Source of the DNA: Acidimicrobiia bacterium
GTDB lineage: Bacteria; Actinomycetota; Acidimicrobiia; Acidimicrobiales; SZUA-35
Assembly: GCA_029863385.1 (NCBI GenBank)
Contig: JAOTVU010000014.1
Coordinates: forward strand, 1-51,868
DNA: 51,868 nt
Reading direction: 5' to 3'
Shown piece by piece: positions 1 to 8,700 of the stretch. Below the pieces are notes generated by a model. That model ran no database searches. It was not told the DNA's origin and saw nothing but the letters and a program-made list of their open reading frames with translations. The number at the start of each line of letters is the position of its first letter. Positions within the stretch are counted from its first letter, which is position 1. The translations under genes were made by a program, and so were the position numbers.

Positions 1-133
1 CCGTATTCCCCGACACACGAGCCGCCAACACCTTCGTGATCGCCGCCGTCAACGTCGTCTTCCCATGATCAATATGACCCATCGTGCCCACATTCACATG
101 CGGCTTCGTGCGTTCGAACTTTGCCTTGGCCAT
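1..133 (-). CDS. tuf: Elongation factor Tu, N-terminal 44 residues (cut by window edge)
   Basis: The minus strand from 133 reads [20 protein letters not shown] followed by [14 protein letters not shown], the EF-Tu start with the P-loop GHIDHGKT that binds GTP. EF-Tu delivers aminoacyl-tRNA to the ribosome. A GGAAGGAA Shine-Dalgarno lies about 8 nt before the ATG. Only the first 44 codons are present. The gene points away from the secE-nusG-rpl-rpo genes further on, and neither fusA nor rps genes are visible here. Confidence 0.95.
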   Translation of the reverse strand, partial: MAKAKFERTKPHVNVGTMGHIDHGKTTLTAAITKVLAARVSGNT

Positions 134-425
134 GACGACCTGTTCCTTCCTTGGATTCCAGTTACCAGTTGGTTTGCGAGGTAGCGGCGACGTGGTGTCG
201 CGACGCTCGGGAGCTCCATCCGCTCGCGGAGATCAACCCAGCGAGGCGGTGGCGGCCCGGTTGCCCGGGAGCTGGTGACGGAGTCCCGATGGGTGTATTC
301 CAGAACCAGCCTTTCCAAACGCCCAGGCTAGCGCCCTTCGTCGGCGAAAACGTCGTTTTCGGCGATGGGTGGAACCCGGTGCTGCATGGCGCAGCTTCGA
401 CGGATCGACGCCCTCGTACGGGCCG
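134..425. other. Intergenic region carrying the tuf leader, with an inverted repeat
   Basis: This 292-nt stretch between tuf and the nucleotidase gene shows no convincing gene. It should hold the tuf promoter and 5' leader. An inverted repeat with 7-bp arms (CGAAAAC, gtc, GTTTTCG) lies at 344-360. A TAGCCT box on the minus strand at 325-330 could be a -10 element, but I see no convincing -35 element for it. Confidence 0.35.
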
Positions 426-1886
426 TCATCCGGTGGATGCGCCGTCGTGAGGGAGCGATCCTCGGGCGGCCCGAAGGTACCCGAACGGGGTCTCGTAGCG
501 AAGGTTGGACACGCGCGACGTGTAGACGTCGGCATAACGTTCGACCTGGCGGGCGAACAAGCTCTTGTCGTTGCCGGCCCGCATCAGCGGCCCCCAGTTC
601 GGGTTGCCGAGCGTGGACGCCTCAGCAGCCAGCGGGGCGATCCGTTCATCCAACGCCAGCGCCCGGTTGCTCACCAGGTCGAGCTCGCGTCGCATCGACG
701 ATCCCCGTCCCGAGCCGTTGGATCCGTGCTGGACCGCCAGCCTCAGGTGAGCCTGCCGGCGGTCGATGGCGACCTTGTCCGACATCAGCGCCTCCAGTTC
801 GCGCTGGTGATCGGCGAAGGTGATGGCGGCCCGGATCTCGGCCTCCAGCTCCCGGGCGATCAGCGCGGTTCGCCACCGCAGAACGTCCTTGGTGACGAGC
901 ACGTCGCCGAACAGGTGGTCACCGACATAGAGGGGTTGGCTGCCCGAGAGCCCGAGACTCTCCTCGACGATGCGGGCGTTACCGCCGAAGTAGACCGATC
1001 CGGCCTCCAGGAGAGCTCGGTGGGGTGCCAGCAGGGAGCGTTCCTCGTCGACCACCCGGTAGATCGGGTTGCTGCCCTGGAAGAATCGGGGTTTGTTGGC
1101 CGAGACGATCACGATGTCGAAGAGGTCCCGCCACGACTTGCCCGGCGGACAGTAGGGATCGACCGTGTGAGCCATCATCTGCTGTGTGTAGGCCCAGTCG
1201 GAGTTGGTGATCAGGAGCAGGTTCTTGCCGGCCGATCGCTGGTCGATCAGCGTCTGGACCACGTCGGGGTCGGGATCGATGAACCGGTCGGGGTCGGCGA
1301 GGATCTCGGCTTTCAGGGCGCCGTCGAGGTGGGTGTCGGCCAGGGCCTTGTCGACCAGACGGTACAGGTCGCCGTAACCGGACACCCCGTGAATCGGCGA
1401 TCGGTCGTGGGTGTCGATGAGCTGACACCACAACGACGCCCGCGACAGCTCGAAGAGGGTGTTCATGAACTCGAAGCGGGGTTCCGACAGCTCGACGATC
1501 GTTTCGGTGTAGCGCCGACGCTGCTCCTCGAACGGCAGCATTCGCGTGCCGTGACTGGCCCGGACCACATAGCCGAATCGGGTGGCCTTGAGCAGATTGC
1601 CGGCCTCGAGGTCGAAGGTCAATCCGATGGTGAAGGCCTCGGGATCGAAGCGGAACGGCTCGACCGGCAGGCCCAAGTCGGCGAGGTTGGCCCTGGCGTG
1701 GCGGAATGCCGCCTCCTCCCACGCTTCGACCTTGTAGTGGATCAGCGTGTAGTCCATGTCGTAGCCGACGGCCTGGATCGATCGGAGATTCAGGGTGCGG
1801 TTGGCGAAGACCCCCCGCTCAGGGGGCGCGACAGGGAAATCGGCTTCGGCCGGCACGTCGCCGGAATACTGGGTGCCGTCGGACAT
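426..1886 (-). CDS. HAD-superfamily purine 5'-nucleotidase (IG type, cN-II-like)
   Basis: A 486-residue cytosolic HAD phosphatase. The catalytic motif I is GYDMDYTLIHYK near residue 45, with the two aspartates expected for phospho-aspartate chemistry, and LLITNSDWAYT supplies motif II. The long middle region and YVGDHLFGDVLVTKD (motif IV) match the IMP/GMP-type 5'-nucleotidase family (cN-II). Expected role: dephosphorylation of purine nucleoside monophosphates. I chose ATG at 1886 over GTG at 1895 because a TACGGT box sits 7 nt upstream, fitting a leaderless transcript. The gene stands alone. Substrate is inferred from family. Confidence 0.85.
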   Translation of the reverse strand: MSDGTQYSGDVPAEADFPVAPPERGVFANRTLNLRSIQAVGYDMDYTLIHYKVEAWEEAAFRHARANLADLGLPVEPFRFDPEAFTIGLTFDLEAGNLLKATRFGYVVRASHGTRMLPFEEQRRRYTETIVELSEPRFEFMNTLFELSRASLWCQLIDTHDRSPIHGVSGYGDLYRLVDKALADTHLDGALKAEILADPDRFIDPDPDVVQTLIDQRSAGKNLLLITNSDWAYTQQMMAHTVDPYCPPGKSWRDLFDIVIVSANKPRFFQGSNPIYRVVDEERSLLAPHRALLEAGSVYFGGNARIVEESLGLSGSQPLYVGDHLFGDVLVTKDVLRWRTALIARELEAEIRAAITFADHQRELEALMSDKVAIDRRQAHLRLAVQHGSNGSGRGSSMRRELDLVSNRALALDERIAPLAAEASTLGNPNWGPLMRAGNDKSLFARQVERYADVYTSRVSNLRYETPFGYLRAARGSLPHDGASTG

Positions 1887-1893
1887 CCCGGTC

Positions 1894-1899
1894 ACCGTA
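1894..1899 (-). promoter_or_regulatory. Putative -10 box (TACGGT) for the 5'-nucleotidase gene
   Basis: TANNNT hexamer ending 7 nt before the ATG at 1886. The spacing would place transcription start at or next to the start codon. No -35 match was recognised. Confidence 0.35.
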
Positions 1900-2077
1900 G
1901 CGACCGGTGGTCCAAACCGTGGACCGCACAGTGGCCACCCCGGCGCAGCGCTCTGTTACGACTCCGTCGAACCCGAGGCTCCCGATCAGGTTTCGAGCCG
2001 CCGTCGCGCGATACTTGAATCACGGCCATCGGGCGGCTGACGTGAAGAGGTAGACGGTACGGGGTGGAGGTTAGGGG

Positions 2078-3161
2078 ATGAGGCGCAGCAGCGTGACAGC
2101 GACGGGCGGGCTTCTTCTCGTGTTCGTCCTGGCTTCATGTATCGGCCGAGACGTCGGCGCCGACGCCGCGGCGGCGGCACCGGCCGCCGACCAACCGGCC
2201 ATCACCTCGGCCGCGGCCGACTCGGAGGGAGACAGCGAGCCGACGACGGTGGAGTCGCCGGCGACCACGGCCGCCCCCGAGACGACGACCACCACCGAAG
2301 CCGATCCCGCCGAGGTACTGGGTCTGAGCCTGGCTCCGGCCGAACGGGGCGACAACGGCGACCACGTCGTCGATCTGCAGACCCGACTGAACGACATCGG
2401 GTTCACGGCCGGCCCCCCCCGACGGCGACTACGGTCGACGGACCGAACGGGCCGTCACCGCATTTCAGACGGTCGTCGGGCTCGTACAGACCGGTACGGC
2501 CAACGAGGCCACCATCGACGCGCTGTATCGGTACAGCTACGACGGCCTGGTTGTGACCGTCGATGACGAGGGGTCGAAAGTCGAGCAGTTGCAGGAGCTG
2601 CTGGCCACCGGCCCGTTCGACCCGGGTGCCCCCGACGGCGAGTACGGTACCCGCACCATCCAGGCCGTCTGGGCCCTGGAGAAGCTGGCCGGGATTCCGG
2701 TCGACGGCAACTGGGGCCCGGCCGACGACTGGGCCTTCACCCGCCTCCTCGACGGACGGCTCGGCACGCCGATCCATCGCCACGACGACCGATGGGTCGA
2801 GGTCGATCTGTCGCAGCAGCTCATGAAGATCTACGACCCGGGTGCGAACACGCCGGTCCTGATCAGCCACATCTCCAGCGGCAGCGGCGTCCCCTGGGAG
2901 AACGAGGACCACAGCGGCTCCTCGATCACCCCGAGGGGCAACTTCCACATCCAGCGCCGCATCAGCGGTTGGCGTGAGTCGAGCCTCGACATCGGACGGC
3001 TCTACAACCCGCTGTACTTCACCGGCGGCATCGCCTTCCATGGGGCGCTGTCGGTGCCGAACTACCCGGCCAGCCACGGTTGCGTTCGGGTGCCGATGCA
3101 CATCGCCGAGTACCTGCCCGGCGAGCTCCCGAACGGCACGCCGGTTCACGTCATGGCATGA
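2078..3161 (+). pseudogene. Lipoprotein L,D-transpeptidase with peptidoglycan-binding repeats, frameshifted at a C8 tract
   Basis: The protein starts with MRRSSVTATGGLLLVFVLAS-C, a lipoprotein signal with lipobox LASC. A Thr/Glu-rich linker and two PG_binding_1-like repeats follow. The C-terminus is a YkuD L,D-transpeptidase domain ending HGALSVPNYPASHGCVRVP, with the catalytic Cys and His. Such enzymes make 3-3 cross-links in peptidoglycan outside the membrane. Reading from 2078 is in frame until the run of eight C at 2413-2420. There the frame must shift by one base (seven C would restore it) to reach the domain encoded from about 2420 to 3161. The intact protein would have about 360 residues. 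As given the gene is broken, either by a sequencing/assembly error or by a real, possibly phase-variable, slip. Shine-Dalgarno GGAGG precedes the start by about 8 nt. Confidence 0.8.
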
Positions 3162-4332
3162 TCGTGATCCGCCGGTTCCGGGGTCGGCCCGGAGGATGCG
3201 GTTGACCGCTTCGCAAACGGCGGCTCATGACGATGGCCGGTCGCTCGATGGCCCGATGGAAGACCTCGGCGGCGACCAGGGTCACCGTCACCGACACCAC
3301 GATCGTCAGGAGCTGTTTGGCCACGGTCGGTTCACCCAGCAGCTTGGCCCCCACGACCAGCCCCGCTCCCAGGATCGGCGTGTGGATCAGATAGAGCGAG
3401 TACGACACGCGGCCGAGGAACTGTGAGGGCCGGTCGGCCAGCCAGCGGCCGAGGCGGTCCCGTTCGACGGCGATCCAGAGCAGCGCCGTCGTCGCCACCG
3501 ACACCCAGGCGAACTGGCCGTCCCGGTCGGTGACGAGCGGGCCCATCGACAGCAGTGCCATGTAGAGGACGAGCGACCAGGCCGGGATCTGCCGCCGCCA
3601 TCGCGCGAACAGGAGCACGCCGAGCATGAACGAATACCACAGCGGGGCAAACCAGACGGGTCGAGCGTCGTCTCCCAGCAACCCGAACGGCCACAGGAGC
3701 GAAATCGCGGCGGAGATTCCATAGAGGATCCGCAGTGTCGTTGCCGGTGGTCGGATGCGTCCGAGACGATCCTGGGCGAACACGAGGCCGGCGAAGGCCA
3801 GGTAGAACTGGAGCTCGATCGACAGCGTCCAGAAGACATCGTTGAAGTTGACGAACCCGAACAGCTCCTGGACGTAGACGAGGTGGGCGAAAAGCCGGGC
3901 CATGCCGAACGGTGTCCCGCCGGGGAGATAGTCGTGTCCGCCTTCGAGCGCCGCCCCCAGCGCGAACACCAACGCCACGATGATCGCCGCGTGGTAGGGC
4001 GGTGTGAGGCGAACGATGCGACGGAGCACGAAGTTGCCGACGTTGAAGCGCGGCCGGTCGCCGCTCGCCGTGATCTTCTGATCCGACGTATCAGGCCGTG
4101 TGGTCTCCAAGCTCGCTCGCAGCGAATAGGCGATGACGAGCCCGCTCAGCACGAAGAACACGGCGACCCCCAGTTTGCCCGTGCCCAATGCCTCGAGCAG
4201 CCACTGTGGTGTCCGGCCCAGCACCAGATTCGTTTCAGGACGTTCGATCTGCAGGTGGAAGAGGAGCACCGCGAACGCAGCCCAGCCGCGGATCCCGTCG
4301 AGAAAGGCGAAATGCCGTGCCGTTGTTGACAT
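3151..4332 (-). CDS. Membrane acyltransferase family 3 (OafA/YrhL-like)
   Basis: A 393-residue polytopic membrane protein with about ten hydrophobic segments. The N-terminus FAFLDGIRGWAAFAVLLFH is the acyltransferase-3 signature, with the conserved His in the first helix region, and FWTLSIELQFYLAF matches the family's SLxxEhxFY motif. Members transfer acetyl or other acyl groups to cell-surface sugars or lipids. ATG 4332 is preceded by GGGAGGGGAAC, a strong ribosome site. An in-frame start at 4383 lacks one. The 3' end overlaps the L,D-transpeptidase gene tail to tail by 11 nt. The acceptor is unknown. Confidence 0.88.
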   Translation of the reverse strand: MSTTARHFAFLDGIRGWAAFAVLLFHLQIERPETNLVLGRTPQWLLEALGTGKLGVAVFFVLSGLVIAYSLRASLETTRPDTSDQKITASGDRPRFNVGNFVLRRIVRLTPPYHAAIIVALVFALGAALEGGHDYLPGGTPFGMARLFAHLVYVQELFGFVNFNDVFWTLSIELQFYLAFAGLVFAQDRLGRIRPPATTLRILYGISAAISLLWPFGLLGDDARPVWFAPLWYSFMLGVLLFARWRRQIPAWSLVLYMALLSMGPLVTDRDGQFAWVSVATTALLWIAVERDRLGRWLADRPSQFLGRVSYSLYLIHTPILGAGLVVGAKLLGEPTVAKQLLTIVVSVTVTLVAAEVFHRAIERPAIVMSRRLRSGQPHPPGRPRNRRITIMP

Positions 4333-4428
4333 GATGTTCCCCTCCCGGTGCAGGTGGAGGCCGCCGAACCCCTGCGTGGCCAACAGTCATCCTAGAGGTT
4401 GGACCGGCGGTGTCGATCGGTGATCCTC

Positions 4429-4434
4429 TACCCT
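4429..4434 (+). promoter_or_regulatory. Putative -10 box (TACCCT) ahead of the glycosyltransferase gene
   Basis: TACCCT lies 8 nt before an ATG at 4443 that opens a 14-codon frame. This fits the leaderless-promoter spacing seen elsewhere in the window. Confidence 0.35.
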
Positions 4435-4442
4435 TGGCCTCG

Positions 4443-4487
4443 ATGAGCGCAGCGCCGGTCGTTCGGGTCCCGGTGGCCCATGGGTGA
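4443..4487 (+). other. Possible 14-codon upstream ORF overlapping the glycosyltransferase start
   Basis: ATG at 4443 opens MSAAPVVRVPVAHG and stops at TGA 4485-4487. It overlaps the next gene's ATG (4480) in another frame. With the -10-like box just upstream it could be a leaderless leader peptide that controls or couples translation. It could also be a remnant of a longer N-terminus lost by a frameshift. No homologue was recognised. Confidence 0.25.
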
Positions 4488-5706
4488 CTTCTCGCAGTTC
4501 GGCCGGATACCGACCTTGCACCGGTTGGGGGACCGGCCGGTCGAGGAGCTCGAAGTCGAGTTGACCGCCTGGTCGTCGACGACGCCGATGGCGTTGGTCA
4601 TCCCCGCCCTGCTGTCGGAGCTCGACGGCCCGGCGCTGGGCCGGATCGTCGAGGAGCTGAGGTCGGTCGAGTACCTGGTCGAGATCATCGTCGGCATCGA
4701 CCGGGCCGATCGAGCCGGGTTCGAACGGGCTCGGGAGTTCTTCTCGGTTCTACCGCAACGCCATCGGTTGCTGTGGAACGACGGTCCCCGGCTGCAGGCC
4801 CTGGACGCCGAGCTGCGGAAGCTGGGTGTGGCCCCGGTCGACGAGGGCAAGGGCCGCAACGTCTGGTTCTGCCTCGGCTACTTTCTGGCCTCTGGACGGG
4901 CGTCGGTTGTCGCTCTGCACGACGCCGACGTGCTCACCTATGACCGCCGGATGCTCGCCCGGCTGCTCTACCCGGTCGTTCACCCGACGTTCGGCTACGC
5001 GTTCGCCAAAGGTTACTACTATCGAACCGACGGTCATCAGCTGACCGGTCGGGTTGTTCGCCTGTTCCTCCAGCCGCTGCTTCGGGCGTTCACGACCGTG
5101 CTCGGTCCCAACGACTACATCGAGTACCTGGCCGGGTTCCGGTACCCGCTGGCCGGTGAGGCCGCAATGCACGCCGACGTCGTACGCAACATGCGCATAC
5201 CCAACGACTGGGGCCTGGAGATCGGCCTGCTCGCAGAGGTCTACCGTCGATACACGCCGAGGCGGATCTGCCAGGTGCAGATCGCCGATGCCTACGACCA
5301 CAAGCACCAGCGGCTCTCGGGCGACGACCCGACGGCGGGTATCCACAAGATGGCGATCGACATCGGGAAGGCGATGTTCCGGAAGCTGGCGATCGACGGC
5401 GCCGTGTTCACCCCGGCGACCTTCCGGTCGCTCAAGGCGGCCTACTACCGGGAGGCACTGGACCTGGTGGAGGTGCACCACAACAACGCCGTCATAAACG
5501 GGCTCCATACCGATCGTCATCTCGAGGAGCGCACGGTCGACGTGTTCGCCGAGGCACTCGTCGCAGCCGGCGAGGCGTACGTCAACAACCCGATGGACAC
5601 GCCGTTCATCGCCAGCTGGGCCCGGGTCCTGAGCGCCATGCCCGATGTGTTCGACCGGCTGGGCGAAGCTGTGGAGGCCGACGCCACCGACGCCGTAATA
5701 GGGTAG
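4480..5706 (+). CDS. Glycosyltransferase, GT81-like (glucosyl-3-phosphoglycerate synthase-like)
   Basis: A 408-residue GT-A fold enzyme without a membrane segment. It shows LVIPALLSEL near residue 40, ALHDADVLTYD with the DxD metal motif at about 148-150, and FAKGYYYR. All of these resemble the GT81 family, which uses nucleotide-sugars to make glucosyl-3-phosphoglycerate, a precursor of glucosylglycerate and of methylglucose lipopolysaccharides. A phosphatase partner is not adjacent, so the exact acceptor is inferred only. There is no clear Shine-Dalgarno before 4480, and a short upstream frame overlaps the start. A hairpin follows the stop codon. Confidence 0.7.
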   Translation: MGDFSQFGRIPTLHRLGDRPVEELEVELTAWSSTTPMALVIPALLSELDGPALGRIVEELRSVEYLVEIIVGIDRADRAGFERAREFFSVLPQRHRLLWNDGPRLQALDAELRKLGVAPVDEGKGRNVWFCLGYFLASGRASVVALHDADVLTYDRRMLARLLYPVVHPTFGYAFAKGYYYRTDGHQLTGRVVRLFLQPLLRAFTTVLGPNDYIEYLAGFRYPLAGEAAMHADVVRNMRIPNDWGLEIGLLAEVYRRYTPRRICQVQIADAYDHKHQRLSGDDPTAGIHKMAIDIGKAMFRKLAIDGAVFTPATFRSLKAAYYREALDLVEVHHNNAVINGLHTDRHLEERTVDVFAEALVAAGEAYVNNPMDTPFIASWARVLSAMPDVFDRLGEAVEADATDAVIG

Positions 5707-5710
5707 ATTT

Positions 5711-5753
5711 GGTGGACCGGCGGCGGTGCCCTCACCCGGCACCGTGGACCACC
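5711..5753 (+). terminator. U-less hairpin terminator after the glycosyltransferase gene
   Basis: Nested inverted repeats 5 nt past the stop codon: outer arms GGTGGACC (5711-5718) and GGACCACC (5746-5753), inner arms GGTGCC (5725-5730) and GGCACC (5738-5743). There is no T run, as is common for actinobacterial terminators. Confidence 0.5.
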
Positions 5754-5793
5754 CCGGGCAAGGCGAGAACAGACAGGCGGGCACGTTCGACTT

Positions 5794-8700
5794 ATGTACG
5801 ATCTCGAGGCGGTGCTTCTCGAGGCACGAACGACCGGCACCGTGCCGGCCGATCTCCTCTCCTGGGCCGAGTCGACCGGTGATGCCCTGACCATCGCCGC
5901 CGCCTACGCCGTGACGGCCGTGGTCGACAGCATCGAGCTGCGTTTGCACGAGTCGCTCGCGGAGAACAACCGGGCGATCTCGATCTACGAGACCATCTCC
6001 ATCGAGGACGCCCGCCTCGTCGACGGCGGCGATGTCGAGCATCGGGTGTTCCTCTGGTCGGCATACAACTGCCGAGCGGTTGTGCTCGATCGACTCGGAC
6101 GGTGGGGCGAGGCGGTGCACGGCCACCGGCAAGCCCTCGCCCTGGCCGAGAACCTCGACTACGAGCGGGGAATGGTCGTCAGCGGATCCAACCTCGGGCG
6201 GATTCTCCTGCGTCACGACAGCCCGACCCAGGGCGTGTATCAGTTGCTCCACCCGGTCGTGACCGGTGAGGACGACGAGGGACGGTACACGACGCGGGTC
6301 CGGTCCCGGTCGATGGCCGAGTTCTACTACGCATGTGGTCTGCTGGAACAGGCTGCCGACAGCCTGGCGCACTACAACGACGTCCGGGAGCGCTTCCACC
6401 GCATCGACGTTGTGCGGGGTGCCAGCCAGCTGGCATACATCCGCATGGCGCTGGGGGATCTGGAGCCCGCCCGACGGCTCGTCAGCGAGATCGACCAACG
6501 TCGGATCGGTCGACGGCCAAAGGTCGCGGTCGACTTCGCCCCCGTCAAGGCTCGTCTGCTCGGTCTCGACGGTCGAGTGGATGAAGGGTTGGCGGTTCTC
6601 GACGTTCTCGCCGCCGACATGGCCGAGGCGGCGCTGCCCGAGACCGTGCTGTCGAGCATCGGTCATCCCGCCGTGGCACGGGCGGAGATACTGGCTGACG
6701 CCGGACGCCTGCGGGAGTCGTTGGCGATGATCGAGGCCGACCGGGTTCCGATCGAACGGGTCACCATGTCGCGGTTGCTCACCCTCCGGGCTGAGATCCT
6801 GGCGAAGCTCGATCGATGGGAGGAGGCGTTACTGGCCGGTCGGGAGGCGGAGGTTCTCCGCAGGCAATTCGACGTCGACGCCGACGAGTACATAACGCTG
6901 ACCTTCCCCGATGGCTACCAGTACGACGGCGGTCGGCTTCGGGCCCACCTCGCCGACCTCTATGCTCGTGAAATCCACCTGCGGGATGTACTCGTTCATG
7001 ATCTACGCGGCCACCTGGCGTCGATCCGGCTTGCCGTGGAGTCGGCGGCCGGAACGGCCAGGGCGGAGAACAGAGCGGCCAAGCTTCGGGTTCTCATGAC
7101 CGCCGCCAACCGGATGGCGGATGCACAACGGAACTCGGTCGCCTATTTGCGGTTGGTCGAGGGTGACGAGCGGGCGACCCCCGCCGCCGATCTCGTCGCG
7201 GTGAACCTGGCCAACGTGGTCGACGGGGTGGTGGAGCGATTCGCCGGTCAGGCGTGCCGGAAGTCCGTCGAGATCCGCCGCCTCCCCTCGCCCGACGTTG
7301 AGGTTCGAGCAGACCGCAAGATGCTCGATGCCTGTCTCGGCAACCTGGTCGACAACGCCCTGAAGTTCACGTATCCGGGAACCACGGTCTCGGTGACGTG
7401 GCGAGTCGTCGAATCCGACGCCGATGCTCCAACCGACCGCAGGGTTGAGATCTCCGTACTCGACCAGGGCCCGGGGCTGACGTCGGATGATCTGGGCCGG
7501 ATCTTCCGCAACGCCCAGGTTCTGTCCGCCCGTCCGACCGGAGGCGAGCCGAGCACCGGTCTGGGGCTTCAGATCGTCACGGGTTTCGTGAACACCATGG
7601 GCGGTCTGCTCACCGCCGACAACGACCAGGGTGGCGGCGCCGTCTTCACACTGAGCCTGCCGACCGACGATGACACGGTGCGAGGACATGATGCGTTGTT
7701 GCCCCGGCGGTCCTGGGCCGTCGAACGCCCGGGCGGATCGAACGACGTTACGGTCGACAGCGACGACGGCCGGAGTCGCCGATCCGTGGCGGCGCGTGTG
7801 CTCGTGTTCGACGACGATCCGCTGGTTCTGTCGATGATGTCGGAGATCGTCCAGGGGCTCGGAGCCGAGGTTCGCTCCGCCGGCAGTTACCAGGAGGCGT
7901 TCGATCTGATCCACGCCGGCCGGGCATTCGATCTGTTCATCCTCGACGTGATGGTCGACGGATCTCCCGTCGGCCTGCAGCTGGCCGATCTGGCGGTCTC
8001 GACCTATCCCGACGCCGAGGTGGTCCTCGCCACGGGCCTCGAACTCGACAGCGAAATCGGGGCGGGTGCCGGATTGAGCATCCTCCGCAAGCCGGTCCGC
8101 GTCAGTCAGCTGGAGCAACTTGTCCTCCGATGCGGCGGAGCGGCGAAACCCTCCTCCTCGACGTCGGCCGTCGCGCCCGATGTGCAACCCGACGTACCGC
8201 TCTCGGCCAAGGGGCGGATCCGCCTGGTGCGGGAGGTGGCCCAGGGGCGGGAGTTGGCACCGGACTGGCTCGACCGCATGCTGGCAGAGGGAGACGAGGC
8301 GGCACGCATCGACGCCCTGATCATCGCCGGTGTCCACGAGGGTGTTCAGGGACGGCGCCACCGCAGTCTGGAGCTGTGCCACGCCGCGCGTCGGGCGTTG
8401 ACCGACAGCGGACGGAAACGGCCGATCGATCTGGTGTGGCAGCTCGACAACAACATCGGGATCATCTGCCAGGAGCTCGGTCGGCACGTCGAGGCCCGAA
8501 CCGAGATGGAACGGGCGCTCGAGCTCGCGATCGACAACCGCTACGAGTACGGAATCCCGCGTTCGTCGTTGAACCTGAGCACCATCTACACGAGCCTCGG
8601 ACTGCACGAGGCTGCGATCGAGATTCTGGGTCGGGCCGCCACCCGGATCGGAGCGGATCGACACGCCAGGGCCCAGCTGTTCATGGTGCTCGGCACGAAG

